Assembly (NCBI GenBank): GCA_038131795.1
Contig: JAYPQE010000003.1
Span: forward strand, 1,178,001 to 1,242,000
DNA length: 64,000 bases
Source: Eutrophobius brisbanensis
GTDB lineage: Bacteria; Pseudomonadota; Gammaproteobacteria; Eutrophobiales; Eutrophobiaceae
Reading direction: 5' to 3'
A model generated the notes under the pieces. It was given only the letters and a program-made list of their open reading frames with translations. It had not been told where the DNA came from and made no database searches. The position numbers and the translations under genes are program-made. Below are positions 37,307 through 45,895 of the stretch, in pieces. Numbering within the stretch: position 1 is the first letter of the stretch; every line of letters begins with the position of its first letter.

Positions 37307-37627
37307 TTATTTGAATATAGATAGTTTACCTGTAAGTAGTTGCCAGAACATGACAAAGTCACCCATTAAGCTATAAACAGGATGCTTAAATGTTGCCGGC
37401 CGGTTTTTTTCAAAGAAAAAATGGCCTGTCCAGGCAAAGCCGTATCCCGCCAGGGGCATGAGAATTAACAGACTGTATTTCTGTAGAGCGATGGCGGTAA
37501 TAAATATCAATAATACAATCAATGTCCCTATGAAATGTAACTGTCTGGAGACGGGGTGCAAATGCTCATTAAGATAGAAGGGGTAGAACTCTGAAAACGA
37601 GGAAAATTCTTTTTCTGCGTTACTCAT
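37307..37627 (-). CDS. DUF962 / Mpo1-like membrane protein
   Basis: 106 residues. The conserved first motif FYPFYLNEHLHPVSRQLHFIGT and the second motif GHFFFEKNRPATFKHPVYSL carry the histidines and acidic residues that define the family; two to three membrane helices lie between and after them. Yeast Mpo1 is an iron-dependent dioxygenase that shortens 2-hydroxy fatty acids by one carbon; whether bacterial members do the same is not known to me. It follows the response regulator gene by 33 bases on the same strand. Confidence 0.85.
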   Translation of the reverse strand: MSNAEKEFSSFSEFYPFYLNEHLHPVSRQLHFIGTLIVLLIFITAIALQKYSLLILMPLAGYGFAWTGHFFFEKNRPATFKHPVYSLMGDFVMFWQLLTGKLSIFK

Positions 37628-37660
37628 CGTTAAGCAATTAAGCTTTGAAATCAGGAAGTG

Positions 37661-38341
37661 CTATTCAGAAGTCTCATATTTATACCCTACACCGTATACG
37701 GAATAGATAAACTCCTGCTCTGGTATAGCGTCTGTAATTTTCTTTCTGAGTTTTTTAATATGGCTGTCTATGGTCCTGTCACTGACCACACGGTGGTCAT
37801 GATATATTCTATCGATCAACTGATTTCGCGTATAAATGCGCCCTGGGTCAGATGCCAGGATCTTCAATAACTGAAACTCCACCACAGTAAGGTCCAGCGC
37901 CTTGCCTTTCAGCTCTGCGCGGTTCTTGGATTCATCTAATTTCAGTTCTTCCAGGCGTATAGTGTCCCCTGTTGCACGACGTAAGACTGCTTTGACTCTG
38001 GCCACAACTTCTCGTGGACTGAACGGCTTACAGATATAATCATCTGCGCCGATATTCAAGCCCATTAGCCTGTCTATTTCTTCCACCCTGGCTGTAATCA
38101 TAATGATGGGAATATCAGAAAACGTTCGTATCTCCCGGCAAATTTCCATCCCATCTTTACCAGGAAGCATGATGTCCAGCAGAATCATAGACGGTATATT
38201 GTCTTTTACGGCAGGTACAACTTTCAGGCCATTGGAAATGATTTCAGTTGAATAACCACTACTGTTCAGATAATCATTCAGCAATGAAGCCAGTTTGGAT
38301 TCATCTTCTACAATTAATATTCTGTTGTCTTTTGATCGCAT
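37661..38341 (-). CDS. OmpR-type response regulator, BaeR-like
   Basis: About 226 residues. Receiver domain with ILIVEDESKLASLLND, the phospho-Asp in SMILLDIMLPGKDGMEI, Thr/Ser in IIMITARVEEIDRL and Lys in DYICKPFSPREVVARV; then a winged-helix DNA-binding domain (VVEFQLLKILASDPGRIYTR, VVSDRTIDSHIKKLRKKI). I start at the ATG at 38341, one base after the histidine-kinase stop, rather than eight codons earlier inside that gene. Sequence and pairing resemble BaeR, which controls envelope-stress and drug-efflux genes; targets here are unknown. Confidence 0.88.
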   Translation of the reverse strand: MRSKDNRILIVEDESKLASLLNDYLNSSGYSTEIISNGLKVVPAVKDNIPSMILLDIMLPGKDGMEICREIRTFSDIPIIMITARVEEIDRLMGLNIGADDYICKPFSPREVVARVKAVLRRATGDTIRLEELKLDESKNRAELKGKALDLTVVEFQLLKILASDPGRIYTRNQLIDRIYHDHRVVSDRTIDSHIKKLRKKITDAIPEQEFIYSVYGVGYKYETSE

Positions 38342-38342
38342 G

Positions 38343-39800
38343 TTATTTTTCAAATGGAAATTCAATATGGATATTTATACCGCCCAATTTTGATTGTGAT
38401 GCGCTTATCATACCCTGATGTGCATCCGTTATATTCTGGCAGATTGCCAGCCCCAGGCCAGATCCGCCTGTATCCCTGCTACGTGAAGTTTCCACCCTGT
38501 ATAAACGGTCAAATAATTTATCAAGGTCCTGCTCTTCCACAGTCGGGGCTGTATCGTTAAATTCAATAGTGGCCTTGTCATTTTTCCGGGTTAAGGTGAT
38601 TTCCAGCTTGCCTGGTGTATCGGTATATCTCAATGAATTTGCAAGCAAGTTCGAAAATAACTGACTTAAGCGATCGGGATCACCATGGACATATATCGGG
38701 TCAGCTAAATTCAAATTACATTTCAACTCTATGCCTTCCAAATCAAAGGCATCCTGGTAAAAGGAAACAGAATGTTGAAGTTGATCGAACAGGTTCAATT
38801 TTTTCTTGTTGTAACTTAACGCACCGATATCGGACATGGACAATTCATGCAGGTCTTTTACCAGCCTGTCCAGATTTACCACCTCGCTATGGATATTATC
38901 AATGGTATTGGGTGTTAACTCCCTGATTTTATCCTGAACGGCCTCAATCTCTCCGCGTAATATAGCAAGCGGTGTACGAAGCTCATGGGAAATATCAGCA
39001 ATCCACTGATTGCGGGCCTTTTCATTTTCTTCCAGCTTCCTGGCAAGCTGGTTAAAATCTTCCGTGAGTTCACCAAGCTCATCATCAGCACTTTGCTGTA
39101 TCCTGAAATGATAATTGCCGGATGTCAGTTCTCTCGCCCCATTGGCAATGACACTTATTCGTCCTATCAAATATCTGGACAATGGAACAGAGAGTATTAA
39201 TGTCAGGACTGCTATGACCATAGCGGTGATTTTAATGCCACTCATTTGTAAATTGGAGAATTCAATTTCCGGTGTCTCCAGTATCCTGGCCAATGGCCGT
39301 GCCACCAGAAACCCTATAATATCCCGTTCCTCTGAAACCAGTGGTTTGTACTCCGTCTCCTCAACAATAAAATCAGTCTGTCCTACCACATGACTCCGGG
39401 TGGAATCTATCAGTGCAATATTTGAACGATAAAATCGTTTTTCCCGTCGCGACATCCTGTTCTTTTCCTGCTCCTGCAATAGCGGATCGATAACAACATC
39501 ACTCCTGGGTAATGTTTCATATTTGCGATCACGCTTTAGTTTTGCACGGGCAAAATTTTCAGCTACCACATCTGTCCACAGGTCCTGGTTGTCACGGATA
39601 AATCCCCAGTCACCATTTAAATGATAGAGGTCTTCAAGGTTTTCAATCAGGTTTTCCTGGGCTTCCTTTTCATATTCATTTACATAAGCCAAAAAGGTCT
39701 GGTCATAACTTTCTTCCAGTAACAATACCATGCTGCCCATGGCCGACATTAGCAGCAACAGGATAGAGAGAAAGATTTTATATTTGAGTTTTATGGCCAC
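38343..39800 (-). CDS. Sensor histidine kinase, BaeS-like
   Basis: 485 residues. Membrane helix 1 at about 9-28, a periplasmic sensor loop of about 150 residues rich in charged residues, helix 2 (about 190-210), HAMP, then the H-box WIADISHELRTPLAILRGE, N-box SNLLANSLRYTD and G-boxes RDTGGSGLGLAICQNI. The dimerisation helix is very close to that of BaeS (AILRGEIEAVQD). The D-box region reads IEFNDTAPTVEEQD, where D-x-G-x-G is expected (DTAPT), a variation also seen in some BaeS-like kinases. Signal unknown. Co-transcribed with the regulator. Confidence 0.88.
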   Translation of the reverse strand: MAIKLKYKIFLSILLLLMSAMGSMVLLLEESYDQTFLAYVNEYEKEAQENLIENLEDLYHLNGDWGFIRDNQDLWTDVVAENFARAKLKRDRKYETLPRSDVVIDPLLQEQEKNRMSRREKRFYRSNIALIDSTRSHVVGQTDFIVEETEYKPLVSEERDIIGFLVARPLARILETPEIEFSNLQMSGIKITAMVIAVLTLILSVPLSRYLIGRISVIANGARELTSGNYHFRIQQSADDELGELTEDFNQLARKLEENEKARNQWIADISHELRTPLAILRGEIEAVQDKIRELTPNTIDNIHSEVVNLDRLVKDLHELSMSDIGALSYNKKKLNLFDQLQHSVSFYQDAFDLEGIELKCNLNLADPIYVHGDPDRLSQLFSNLLANSLRYTDTPGKLEITLTRKNDKATIEFNDTAPTVEEQDLDKLFDRLYRVETSRSRDTGGSGLGLAICQNITDAHQGMISASQSKLGGINIHIEFPFEK

Positions 39801-39920
39801 CGGGCAGATCGTATAATGTATTGAACTTCAGGATTTTACCCCGATTAGCTAAAACCGCCTATGGTGAATAAAAACAGGCAGGGAATTTACACAGATTTTA
39901 CATATTTTTCCGTGAAATAA

Positions 39921-40991
39921 TCAGTATTCGATGGGAATACCCTTGCGTCTCAACAGGTCTCTAACCTTGAGTATGACTGGGAAGATTTCCTGGTTCCAAT
40001 CTGCTCCCTGTTCATCGAATGCCTCTTGTTCCATCTCAACCATCCAGCGGTCTTCATTAAATATGCCATTGGTAAAATAGATAATAAATGGCCAGAGTGC
40101 ATCAAGAATCAGGGGCACAGGGAATTTTTTCACATTAATTAACCCGAAGGTATGGTTGATACGTTGCTCTTTATCCACGGGCACATAAGTAATCCAAAGG
40201 TCAAGCGCCGGTTCTTCACTACCGGCCGTCCAGAATTTCAGAATCTGGTTAGGGTACTGGGTCCTGACCGTCATTAAATCTTTGCCTTGCTCTGCCGGCT
40301 CCTTGCGCAAACCCAACATGACCTTTTCACCGAGGGGCTGCTTACCTACCCGGCTAAATGTGTAATCTACTTCCACCCAGTCATCTCCCTCACGTACTCC
40401 CAGAAACCCGGTATTAATTTTCGACATGATGCGCCGGTGTAAAAATTGATGATTCATGTCCATCAGGTTTTCATGTAGAAAAGAATAATGACATTTGACC
40501 TGATGATTGAGATAACGCGTTTTGTATTTACCAGAAGTACTGGCACTGATATCTGGAAAAAATGCAGACTCTGCCAAAGCGGGGTCACCGGGAAACACAA
40601 AAATCAGGCCGTACGCTTCTCGACACGGATAGTGTCTGACCCCCTTGGGAATATTATCGCTCTTACCAACATAGGGAATATTCACACACTGCCCCTGTCT
40701 ATCAAATACCCAGCCATGATAACAACATTGAATGGTGTCACCACTGACCACCCCCTGGCTTAATGGCACCTGACGGTGGGCACAGCGGTCTTCCAGGGCA
40801 TAAACATCACCGGTTGTTCCCCGCACAAGGACTATGGGTTCACCGGCGAAGGTACGTCCAATGGCCTTACCAGGTTTTACATCTCCTGAGACAGCCAGTG
40901 GATACCAGTGATTCGGATGGATCCCGGTCTTTCTAAGATCCTGTTCCTTTCGTTTTGAATTCAGGTCAATTGTCTTTGCGTTTTCTAGCAT
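39921..40991 (-). CDS. Rieske non-haem iron oxygenase, alpha-subunit type
   Basis: 356 residues. The [2Fe-2S] site is Cys70/His72 and Cys89/His92 (RCAHRQVPLSQG, TIQCCYHGWVFDRQGQC). The mononuclear iron site lies in HENLMDMNHQFLHRR, with Asp and two His spaced H-x3-H. It belongs to the ring-hydroxylating or demethylating oxygenases; the partner reductase is not next to it. The substrate is unknown, and no aromatic-degradation gene is nearby. It is transcribed alone, between the kinase gene and a DUF2238 gene. Confidence 0.88.
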   Translation of the reverse strand: MLENAKTIDLNSKRKEQDLRKTGIHPNHWYPLAVSGDVKPGKAIGRTFAGEPIVLVRGTTGDVYALEDRCAHRQVPLSQGVVSGDTIQCCYHGWVFDRQGQCVNIPYVGKSDNIPKGVRHYPCREAYGLIFVFPGDPALAESAFFPDISASTSGKYKTRYLNHQVKCHYSFLHENLMDMNHQFLHRRIMSKINTGFLGVREGDDWVEVDYTFSRVGKQPLGEKVMLGLRKEPAEQGKDLMTVRTQYPNQILKFWTAGSEEPALDLWITYVPVDKEQRINHTFGLINVKKFPVPLILDALWPFIIYFTNGIFNEDRWMVEMEQEAFDEQGADWNQEIFPVILKVRDLLRRKGIPIEY

Positions 40992-41071
40992 AATTCATTC
41001 TGTGCTTTAGTAAGTTTCAACACTACTACGGTTATAGAAAAATCACCAATATATATTCTATATACTGTGAA

Positions 41072-41692
41072 TTATAACCTGGATAACTGCCTATCATGAA
41101 CCCGGCTAAGCAGTAACAACGCCATGATAGCACCCAAAAGTGCCCAGCCCATATCAGACTGGGTGTCCCAAACATATCCCTGTGTACCGAGGAAAGATTC
41201 GGCGGCAGTCTCGCTGATTATCGCAATAGCCCATTCAATCAACTCGTAAAATGCGCTAATGGCAAGACATATGCTGAGGATAATGTATTGCATCCAGAAC
41301 CGACCATTAACAACATTAAATCGTATAAGCAATTCTCTGGCAATCATGGCAGGGACAAACCCTTGCACGAAATGTCCAAGCTTATCGTAGTTATTTCGTG
41401 TACCGCCAACCAGATCTCGAATGGTGTCAAACAGTGGGACTTCAGCATAAGTATAGTGCCCACCCACCATGAGAATGACACAATGAAACAGAATCAATAT
41501 GTACACTAATGTTGTTAATGGAAATCGACGATAGGTTGCCAGGAGTAAGACAAATCCTATGGCAGCAGGCGCAACCTCAAGTCCCCATGTGGGATAATCA
41601 TGCGGGTTAATCGCTGACCATACAAATACAATAAAAAAAATGGTCAGCCATAAAATTTTATACGGGTTAATACGATTCTCAGCCATACTCAA
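41072..41692 (-). CDS. DUF2238 inner-membrane protein, YjdF-like
   Basis: 206 residues with about six membrane helices. The family hallmarks are DKLGHFVQGFVPAMIARELLIR in the middle and FYELIEWAIAIISETAAESFLGTQGYVWDTQSDM near the end, with conserved acidic residues at helix ends. The function is not established. A second start two codons in (ATG of MAEN) is equally possible. The broken LapA-domain gene lies 17 bases upstream. Confidence 0.88.
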   Translation of the reverse strand: MSMAENRINPYKILWLTIFFIVFVWSAINPHDYPTWGLEVAPAAIGFVLLLATYRRFPLTTLVYILILFHCVILMVGGHYTYAEVPLFDTIRDLVGGTRNNYDKLGHFVQGFVPAMIARELLIRFNVVNGRFWMQYIILSICLAISAFYELIEWAIAIISETAAESFLGTQGYVWDTQSDMGWALLGAIMALLLLSRVHDRQLSRL

Positions 41693-41709
41693 AAGCTGCT
41701 CATGAGGTC

Positions 41710-41958
41710 TTAAGATTGCTTATGCCTGTTTTTTTTTAACGTATGCCAGTTACTCACGGTAATTCCACAGACAAATCCAACTGCAAAAAAAACGAAAAAG
41801 ATAAGTGCCCGGGGTAAAGATAACTCCAAGAGCATAAACTCAAGAGTTACTATTTCAGAATTTTGCAGGGCAAGTATCAAGACCATTAATAACAGAAATA
41901 AAACGATACCGGCCTTAATTTACCTGAACAGTGACTCTTTGCCTTGTGGTTTTTCCAT
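41710..41958 (-). pseudogene. LapA-domain (DUF1049) small membrane protein with an in-frame stop
   Basis: 83 triplets from ATG (41958) to TAA (41710), with a TAA at 41922-41920 after twelve codons (MEKPQGKESLFR, stop). The rest reads IKAGIVLFLLLMVLILALQNSEI, then LEFMLLELSLPRALIFF and VGFVCGITVSNW: two membrane helices with the Q-N-x-E-x-V-x-L-x-F strand typical of LapA-domain proteins. The family normally starts just before the first helix, so either the stop (AAA to TAA is the simplest change) breaks the gene, or translation begins at a non-ATG codon after it. LapA takes part in LPS assembly. Confidence 0.65.
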
Positions 41959-42061
41959 TGTAGTTCCTGACTTAGTTTTGATTCTGCATCCTGGTGGTCA
42001 AATAATCATTCCAATTGTCCAATGCTACTTGCGCTGCTTGCTGATGAACATCAGATAAATT

Positions 42062-42250
42062 CTATTGTTGACGGATATACTCAAACATACATTTTTCAAA
42101 CAGGATTAATTCTGCCTGAAACATCTCATTTTCCATTTGAGACGTAATTCTTCCGGTATTTCCCGGCGTTGGACAATCCGCGGGGGACACAGTTTCATGA
42201 GAATAGATATTTAAAGGGAAAACCAGAGATAACAATAATATGTATTTCAT
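42062..42250 (-). CDS. Small exported protein of unknown function
   Basis: 62 residues with a clear signal peptide (about 1-17, KYILLLSLVFPLNIYS before HET). The mature part of about 45 residues has two cysteines (in SPADCPTPGN and LFEKCMFEY) that could form a disulfide, and a helix between them. It follows the acyl-CoA ligase alpha-subunit gene after 11 bases and so is probably the last gene of the metZ operon. I do not recognise it. Confidence 0.55.
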   Translation of the reverse strand: MKYILLLSLVFPLNIYSHETVSPADCPTPGNTGRITSQMENEMFQAELILFEKCMFEYIRQQ

Positions 42251-42261
42251 AATTATTCCTC

Positions 42262-43140
42262 TTATAAATATTGTTTGATGGACTCCGCAAAGGTAGAAGG
42301 ATCAGATACTATATACACACCACAGTCTTTAAGGACTTCGATTTTCTCTGCAGCACTTTCACCATAAGCTGTAATAATAGCGCCTGCATGCCCCATTCGT
42401 TTGCCTTTGGGTGCGGCAATTCCAGCGATATAGCTGATGACGGGTTTTTTCAAATTGTCCCGGCAATATCTGGCAGCCTCAACTTCCTGAAGCCCGCCGA
42501 TTTCTCCCAGCATGATAATCGCCTTTGTTTCATCATCAGCATTAAATTTTTCAAGTAATTCAATAAATGATGTCCCGGTAATCGTCTCGGATCCAATACC
42601 CACGCTGGTGGAAATGCCGATGCCTGCTTTGTATAACTGGTAAGCGGCCTCAAAGCCTAATGTGCCGGCGCGTGCAATAATTCCAACATTCCCTTCTTTG
42701 TAGAAATAAGATGGCATAACACCTACCAGGCCCTTGCCGGGGCTAATGATACCGGCGCTGCTTGGACCAATTAATTGCATTCGCTCTGATTCATCAAACG
42801 CCTTTATATATCGTTTTACCCGCATCATGTCCTGCTGTGGAATCCTGCCAGTAATACATACACATAATTTAATCCCAGCATCTGCAGCCTCCATCATGCT
42901 ATCACCCGCAAACGGTGACGAAGAAAATACAATACTGGTATCTGCTCCTGTCTGCTCTACTGCATCACGCACTGTATCGAATATAGGTAAATCCACATAA
43001 TCACTCCCACCTTTTTCCGGGATCACGCCGGCCACAACATCCGTACCAAACTCAATCATCCGTTTGGTATGGAAGGTACCTTTTTCTCCCAACATACCCT
43101 GGACAATTACTTTATTTTGTTTATCAACAAGTATAGACAT
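42262..43140 (-). CDS. Acyl-CoA ligase alpha subunit of the SucD/MtkB family, with altered active-site loops
   Basis: 292 residues. By family it binds CoA and carries the phospho-histidine, here His251 in GKRMGHAGAII. Overall likeness is to succinyl-CoA and malate-CoA ligase alpha subunits (GTFHTKRMIEFGTDVVAGV, IMLGEIGG). However, loops that are nearly invariant differ: G-P-N-C-P-G reads GPSSAG (125-130), S-R-S-G-T reads ARAGT (156-160), and T/E-E-G-I-P reads TGRIP. This suggests a changed acid substrate or reduced activity. It is 16 bases after the beta-subunit gene and downstream of metZ and a SAM riboswitch. Confidence 0.8.
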   Translation of the reverse strand: MSILVDKQNKVIVQGMLGEKGTFHTKRMIEFGTDVVAGVIPEKGGSDYVDLPIFDTVRDAVEQTGADTSIVFSSSPFAGDSMMEAADAGIKLCVCITGRIPQQDMMRVKRYIKAFDESERMQLIGPSSAGIISPGKGLVGVMPSYFYKEGNVGIIARAGTLGFEAAYQLYKAGIGISTSVGIGSETITGTSFIELLEKFNADDETKAIIMLGEIGGLQEVEAARYCRDNLKKPVISYIAGIAAPKGKRMGHAGAIITAYGESAAEKIEVLKDCGVYIVSDPSTFAESIKQYL

Positions 43141-43156
43141 TTGGATTTATCTTTGA

Positions 43157-44317
43157 TTATTTAACCTGCTGGACGGCCAGCTCTGCTGCATCCCGCATAC
43201 TCTCTGCGATGACAACAGACACGCCACTCTCTTCCAGTATCGACTTACCGGTTTTTGCGTTTGTCCCGGCGAGCCTGACGATCACAGGGATGGAAACATT
43301 GAATTTCTTTATGGCCGCCACCAGTCCCTCGGCAATCCAATCACAACGGTTTGTTCCGGCAAAAATATTCACCAATATGACCTTCACACTGTCATCTGCC
43401 AGCATGGTATTGGTTGCCTTGTTTACCACATCAGGCTGGGCGCCCACGCCAATGTCCAAAAAGTTCGCAGGCTTACCACCGGCGACCTGTATCAAATCCA
43501 GCGTTGCCATGGCCAGGCCTGCACCATTCACCATACAACCAATATCGCCATCCAGCCGAACGTAATTTAAACCACGCTCCGTTGCCTTACGTGATAATGG
43601 GTCTTCCTGGGCTTCATCTCTGAGATTTGCAATGCGATCCCGCCTGAACAAGGCATTATCATCAAAACTCATTTTCGCATCCAGGGCCACCAACTGACCA
43701 TCGGCTGTAACGGCCAGGGGATTAATCTCGACCAGGGTCGCGTCAAGATCTCGGAAGGCCCGGTAACATCCCAGTAAGGTCGTCACCATCTGGGTTAAGA
43801 GTGACTTGTCGATTCCTAATTTAAATGCGATCCATCGGGCCTGAAAGGTCTGCATGCCCACGGCGGGTTCAATAATCGCCCGGATCAGCGATTCTGGTTT
43901 TTCTTTATAGCGATCTTCTATATTCATACCGCCATCGGCTGATGCCATGACCACGACCCGTTCCAACTGACGATCAAGCACAAACCCCACATAATATTCT
44001 TTTATGGCTTCGACCTGCTCTTCTACATACAATCGATGGACGATTTGACCGGCTGGTCCCGTTTGCCTGGTCACCAGGCATTTACCCATAAGCTCATCAG
44101 CAGCCTTGCGAATTTCATCTTCCCCGGAGCAATGTATGACGCCACCTGCCGCTGAACGCGCACCGGAATGAATTTGAGCCTTGACCAGGACATTTTCAGC
44201 CTCAATCCCCCTGGCACGATACACAGCCTGGGCAGGACTGTAGGCCAACCCTCCCTGAGGGACGGTTACTCCAAATTCTGATAGCAGCTCTTTTGCCTGG
44301 TACTCATGAATATCCAC
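43157..44317 (-). CDS. Acyl-CoA ligase beta subunit of the SucC/MtkA family
   Basis: 386 residues: ATP-grasp N-terminal part and CoA-ligase C-terminal part. The text MDIHEYQAKELL, YRAFRDLDATLVEINPLAV, LDAKMSFDDNALFRR and NIFAGTNRCDWIAEG lies nearer to malate-CoA ligase (MtkA) than to E. coli SucC by my recollection of both. The nucleotide loop normally G-A/G-R-G-K-A-G-G reads GARSAAGG (52-59), so the conserved lysine is Ala56. The substrate could be succinate, malate or another dicarboxylate. It follows metZ after 78 bases with no terminator visible between. Confidence 0.82.
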   Translation of the reverse strand: MDIHEYQAKELLSEFGVTVPQGGLAYSPAQAVYRARGIEAENVLVKAQIHSGARSAAGGVIHCSGEDEIRKAADELMGKCLVTRQTGPAGQIVHRLYVEEQVEAIKEYYVGFVLDRQLERVVVMASADGGMNIEDRYKEKPESLIRAIIEPAVGMQTFQARWIAFKLGIDKSLLTQMVTTLLGCYRAFRDLDATLVEINPLAVTADGQLVALDAKMSFDDNALFRRDRIANLRDEAQEDPLSRKATERGLNYVRLDGDIGCMVNGAGLAMATLDLIQVAGGKPANFLDIGVGAQPDVVNKATNTMLADDSVKVILVNIFAGTNRCDWIAEGLVAAIKKFNVSIPVIVRLAGTNAKTGKSILEESGVSVVIAESMRDAAELAVQQVK

Positions 44318-44395
44318 AACTTATACCTTAATGCTTAACAGGAATGCTCAGTTTAATGGGTTATTTAAACAGAGTCACTTACCTAAAAAGCAGCG

Positions 44396-45586
44396 TCAAA
44401 TCCCGACAATAGCGGATTCCAGGTCTTTTATCAGGTCAGCTGTAGATTCATGGCCAACTGACAGTCTAATCAGACCCGACGTAATGCCCACCTCTGAACG
44501 CTGTTCATCCGTCAATTTATGATGGGTAGTGGTGGCTGGATGGGTAATGGTGCTCTTTACATCACCCAGGTTTGCGGTAAGGGAAAATACACTCGTGCCA
44601 TCTATAAGCTTCCAGGCCGCTTCTTTGCCACCCTTGACTTCAAAACTCACGATGCCGCCCGGGCCGGTTTGCTGCATTGTCGCCAGTTCATATTGCGGAT
44701 GGCTGGATAGGCCTGGAAAATAAACCCGGGAAACAGCTTGTTGTTCCTCCAGCCATTCAGCAATAACTTGTGCATTTTGACAATGGGCCTGCATGCGAAT
44801 ATTGAGGGTCTCTAATCCTTTCAAAAATATCCAGGCATTAAACGGACTCATTGATGGACCGGCGGTACGTAAAAACCCAAAAACCTCTTCATTCATTATT
44901 TCGTCAGGCCCAATAATGGCCCCGCCAATACAACGCCCCTGTCCATCAAGGTACTTGGTGGCAGAATGTATAACAATGTCTGCGCCAAATTTAAATGGCA
45001 GTTGTAACACCGGGGTACAAAAACAATTGTCTACCACCAGTAGGCAGTTATTCTCATGGGCAAGGTCAGCAAGCCGACGTATATCCGCTATCTCCATCAA
45101 CGGGTTTGACGGGGTCTCCAGAAACAAAATTTTTGTTTCTGGTTTGATGGCATTGGTCCATGCCTCATAGTCTGTTAATGGCACAAATGTGGTTGTGATA
45201 CCAAACTTACTGAGAATATTATTGAACAGTCCTATTGTGGACCCGAAAATGCTCCTGGATGAAACAATATGGTCACCGGACCTCATCAATGACATACACG
45301 TAGTCGTGATGGCACTCATTCCAGATGAGGTGGCAATACAGCGCTCTCCCCCTTCCATGGCCGCCAGGCGCTCTTCAAACGTTCTGACAGTTGGATTGGT
45401 AAATCGTGAATAGATGTTTCCTGGTTCTTCACCTGTAAACCGTGCGGCGGCCTCGGCAGCATTATTAAAAACGAAACTGGAACTTAAGAAGATAGGTTCA
45501 CTATTCTCATTTTCGGGTGTACGTACCTGACCACTTCTGACCGAACAGGTCTGGATGTCATGATTTTCCGGATCTATTTTGCCCAT
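44396..45586 (-). CDS. metZ: O-succinylhomoserine sulfhydrylase
   Basis: 396 residues. A PLP enzyme of the Cys/Met family that joins O-succinylhomoserine and sulfide to homocysteine, a direct route to methionine. The PLP lysine is in IHSATKYLDGQGRCIGG; YSRFTNPTVRTFEERLAAMEGG and LETPSNPLMEIADI are family hallmarks, and SLTANLGDVKSTITHPATTTH is the substrate loop. The reading as metZ rather than metB or metY comes from overall likeness and from the SAM-II-type riboswitch in its leader. Likely operon with the two acyl-CoA ligase genes downstream. Confidence 0.92.
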   Translation of the reverse strand: MGKIDPENHDIQTCSVRSGQVRTPENENSEPIFLSSSFVFNNAAEAAARFTGEEPGNIYSRFTNPTVRTFEERLAAMEGGERCIATSSGMSAITTTCMSLMRSGDHIVSSRSIFGSTIGLFNNILSKFGITTTFVPLTDYEAWTNAIKPETKILFLETPSNPLMEIADIRRLADLAHENNCLLVVDNCFCTPVLQLPFKFGADIVIHSATKYLDGQGRCIGGAIIGPDEIMNEEVFGFLRTAGPSMSPFNAWIFLKGLETLNIRMQAHCQNAQVIAEWLEEQQAVSRVYFPGLSSHPQYELATMQQTGPGGIVSFEVKGGKEAAWKLIDGTSVFSLTANLGDVKSTITHPATTTHHKLTDEQRSEVGITSGLIRLSVGHESTADLIKDLESAIVGI

Positions 45587-45652
45587 ATTTTTTCTCCATA
45601 CCTCATATGTTGCTAAAGGGCAGAGTCATGGCTGATACGGACCACTGGATAC

Positions 45653-45687
45653 AAAAAAACCCGCATCAGCATTTGCTAAAGCAGGTT
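45653..45687 (-). terminator. Intrinsic terminator of the metZ riboswitch leader
   Basis: On the minus strand AACCTGC pairs with GCGGGTT (one G-U pair), an inner AGCA/TGCT pair extends the hairpin, and a run of seven to eight T follows. It ends about 65 bases before the metZ start. The sequence CTTTAGC within its ascending arm is a perfect complement of GCTAAAG at the 3' end of the aptamer (45694-45700), giving a ready antiterminator. SAM binding would hold GCTAAA in the pseudoknot and allow termination. Confidence 0.8.
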
Positions 45688-45693
45688 GACTCT

Positions 45694-45747
45694 CTTTAGC
45701 GGTATTTATTTAAGCGCCCGCAAGCTGATTTTCAAATCGGCGCTGTT
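45694..45747 (-). ncRNA. SAM-II-type riboswitch aptamer in the metZ leader
   Basis: Read on the minus strand, AGCGCC (45744-45739) and GGCGCT (45718-45713) form stem P1. The loop begins GATTT and ends TTGC, then an A-rich bridge TAAATAAATA leads to GCTAAA. These elements and their spacing match the SAM-II class (stem, GAUUU...UUGC loop, UAAA-rich bridge, GCUAAA pseudoknot strand) known ahead of metA, metX and metZ genes, mainly in alphaproteobacteria. About 54 bases, the usual size. The related SAM-V class, which shares the core, cannot be excluded. Confidence 0.85.
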
Positions 45748-45895
45748 GACAAGAATAGGCAGATATAGCTGCTATGTCAATGAAAAACCTGATTTTTTCT
45801 GAAATAGTTACTAAACGGGTGAAATGATATATATACATAGAAAATCGGCATGTTCTTAATGGGTGTATTATGAAAATCATATTAAAGCTCTATAA

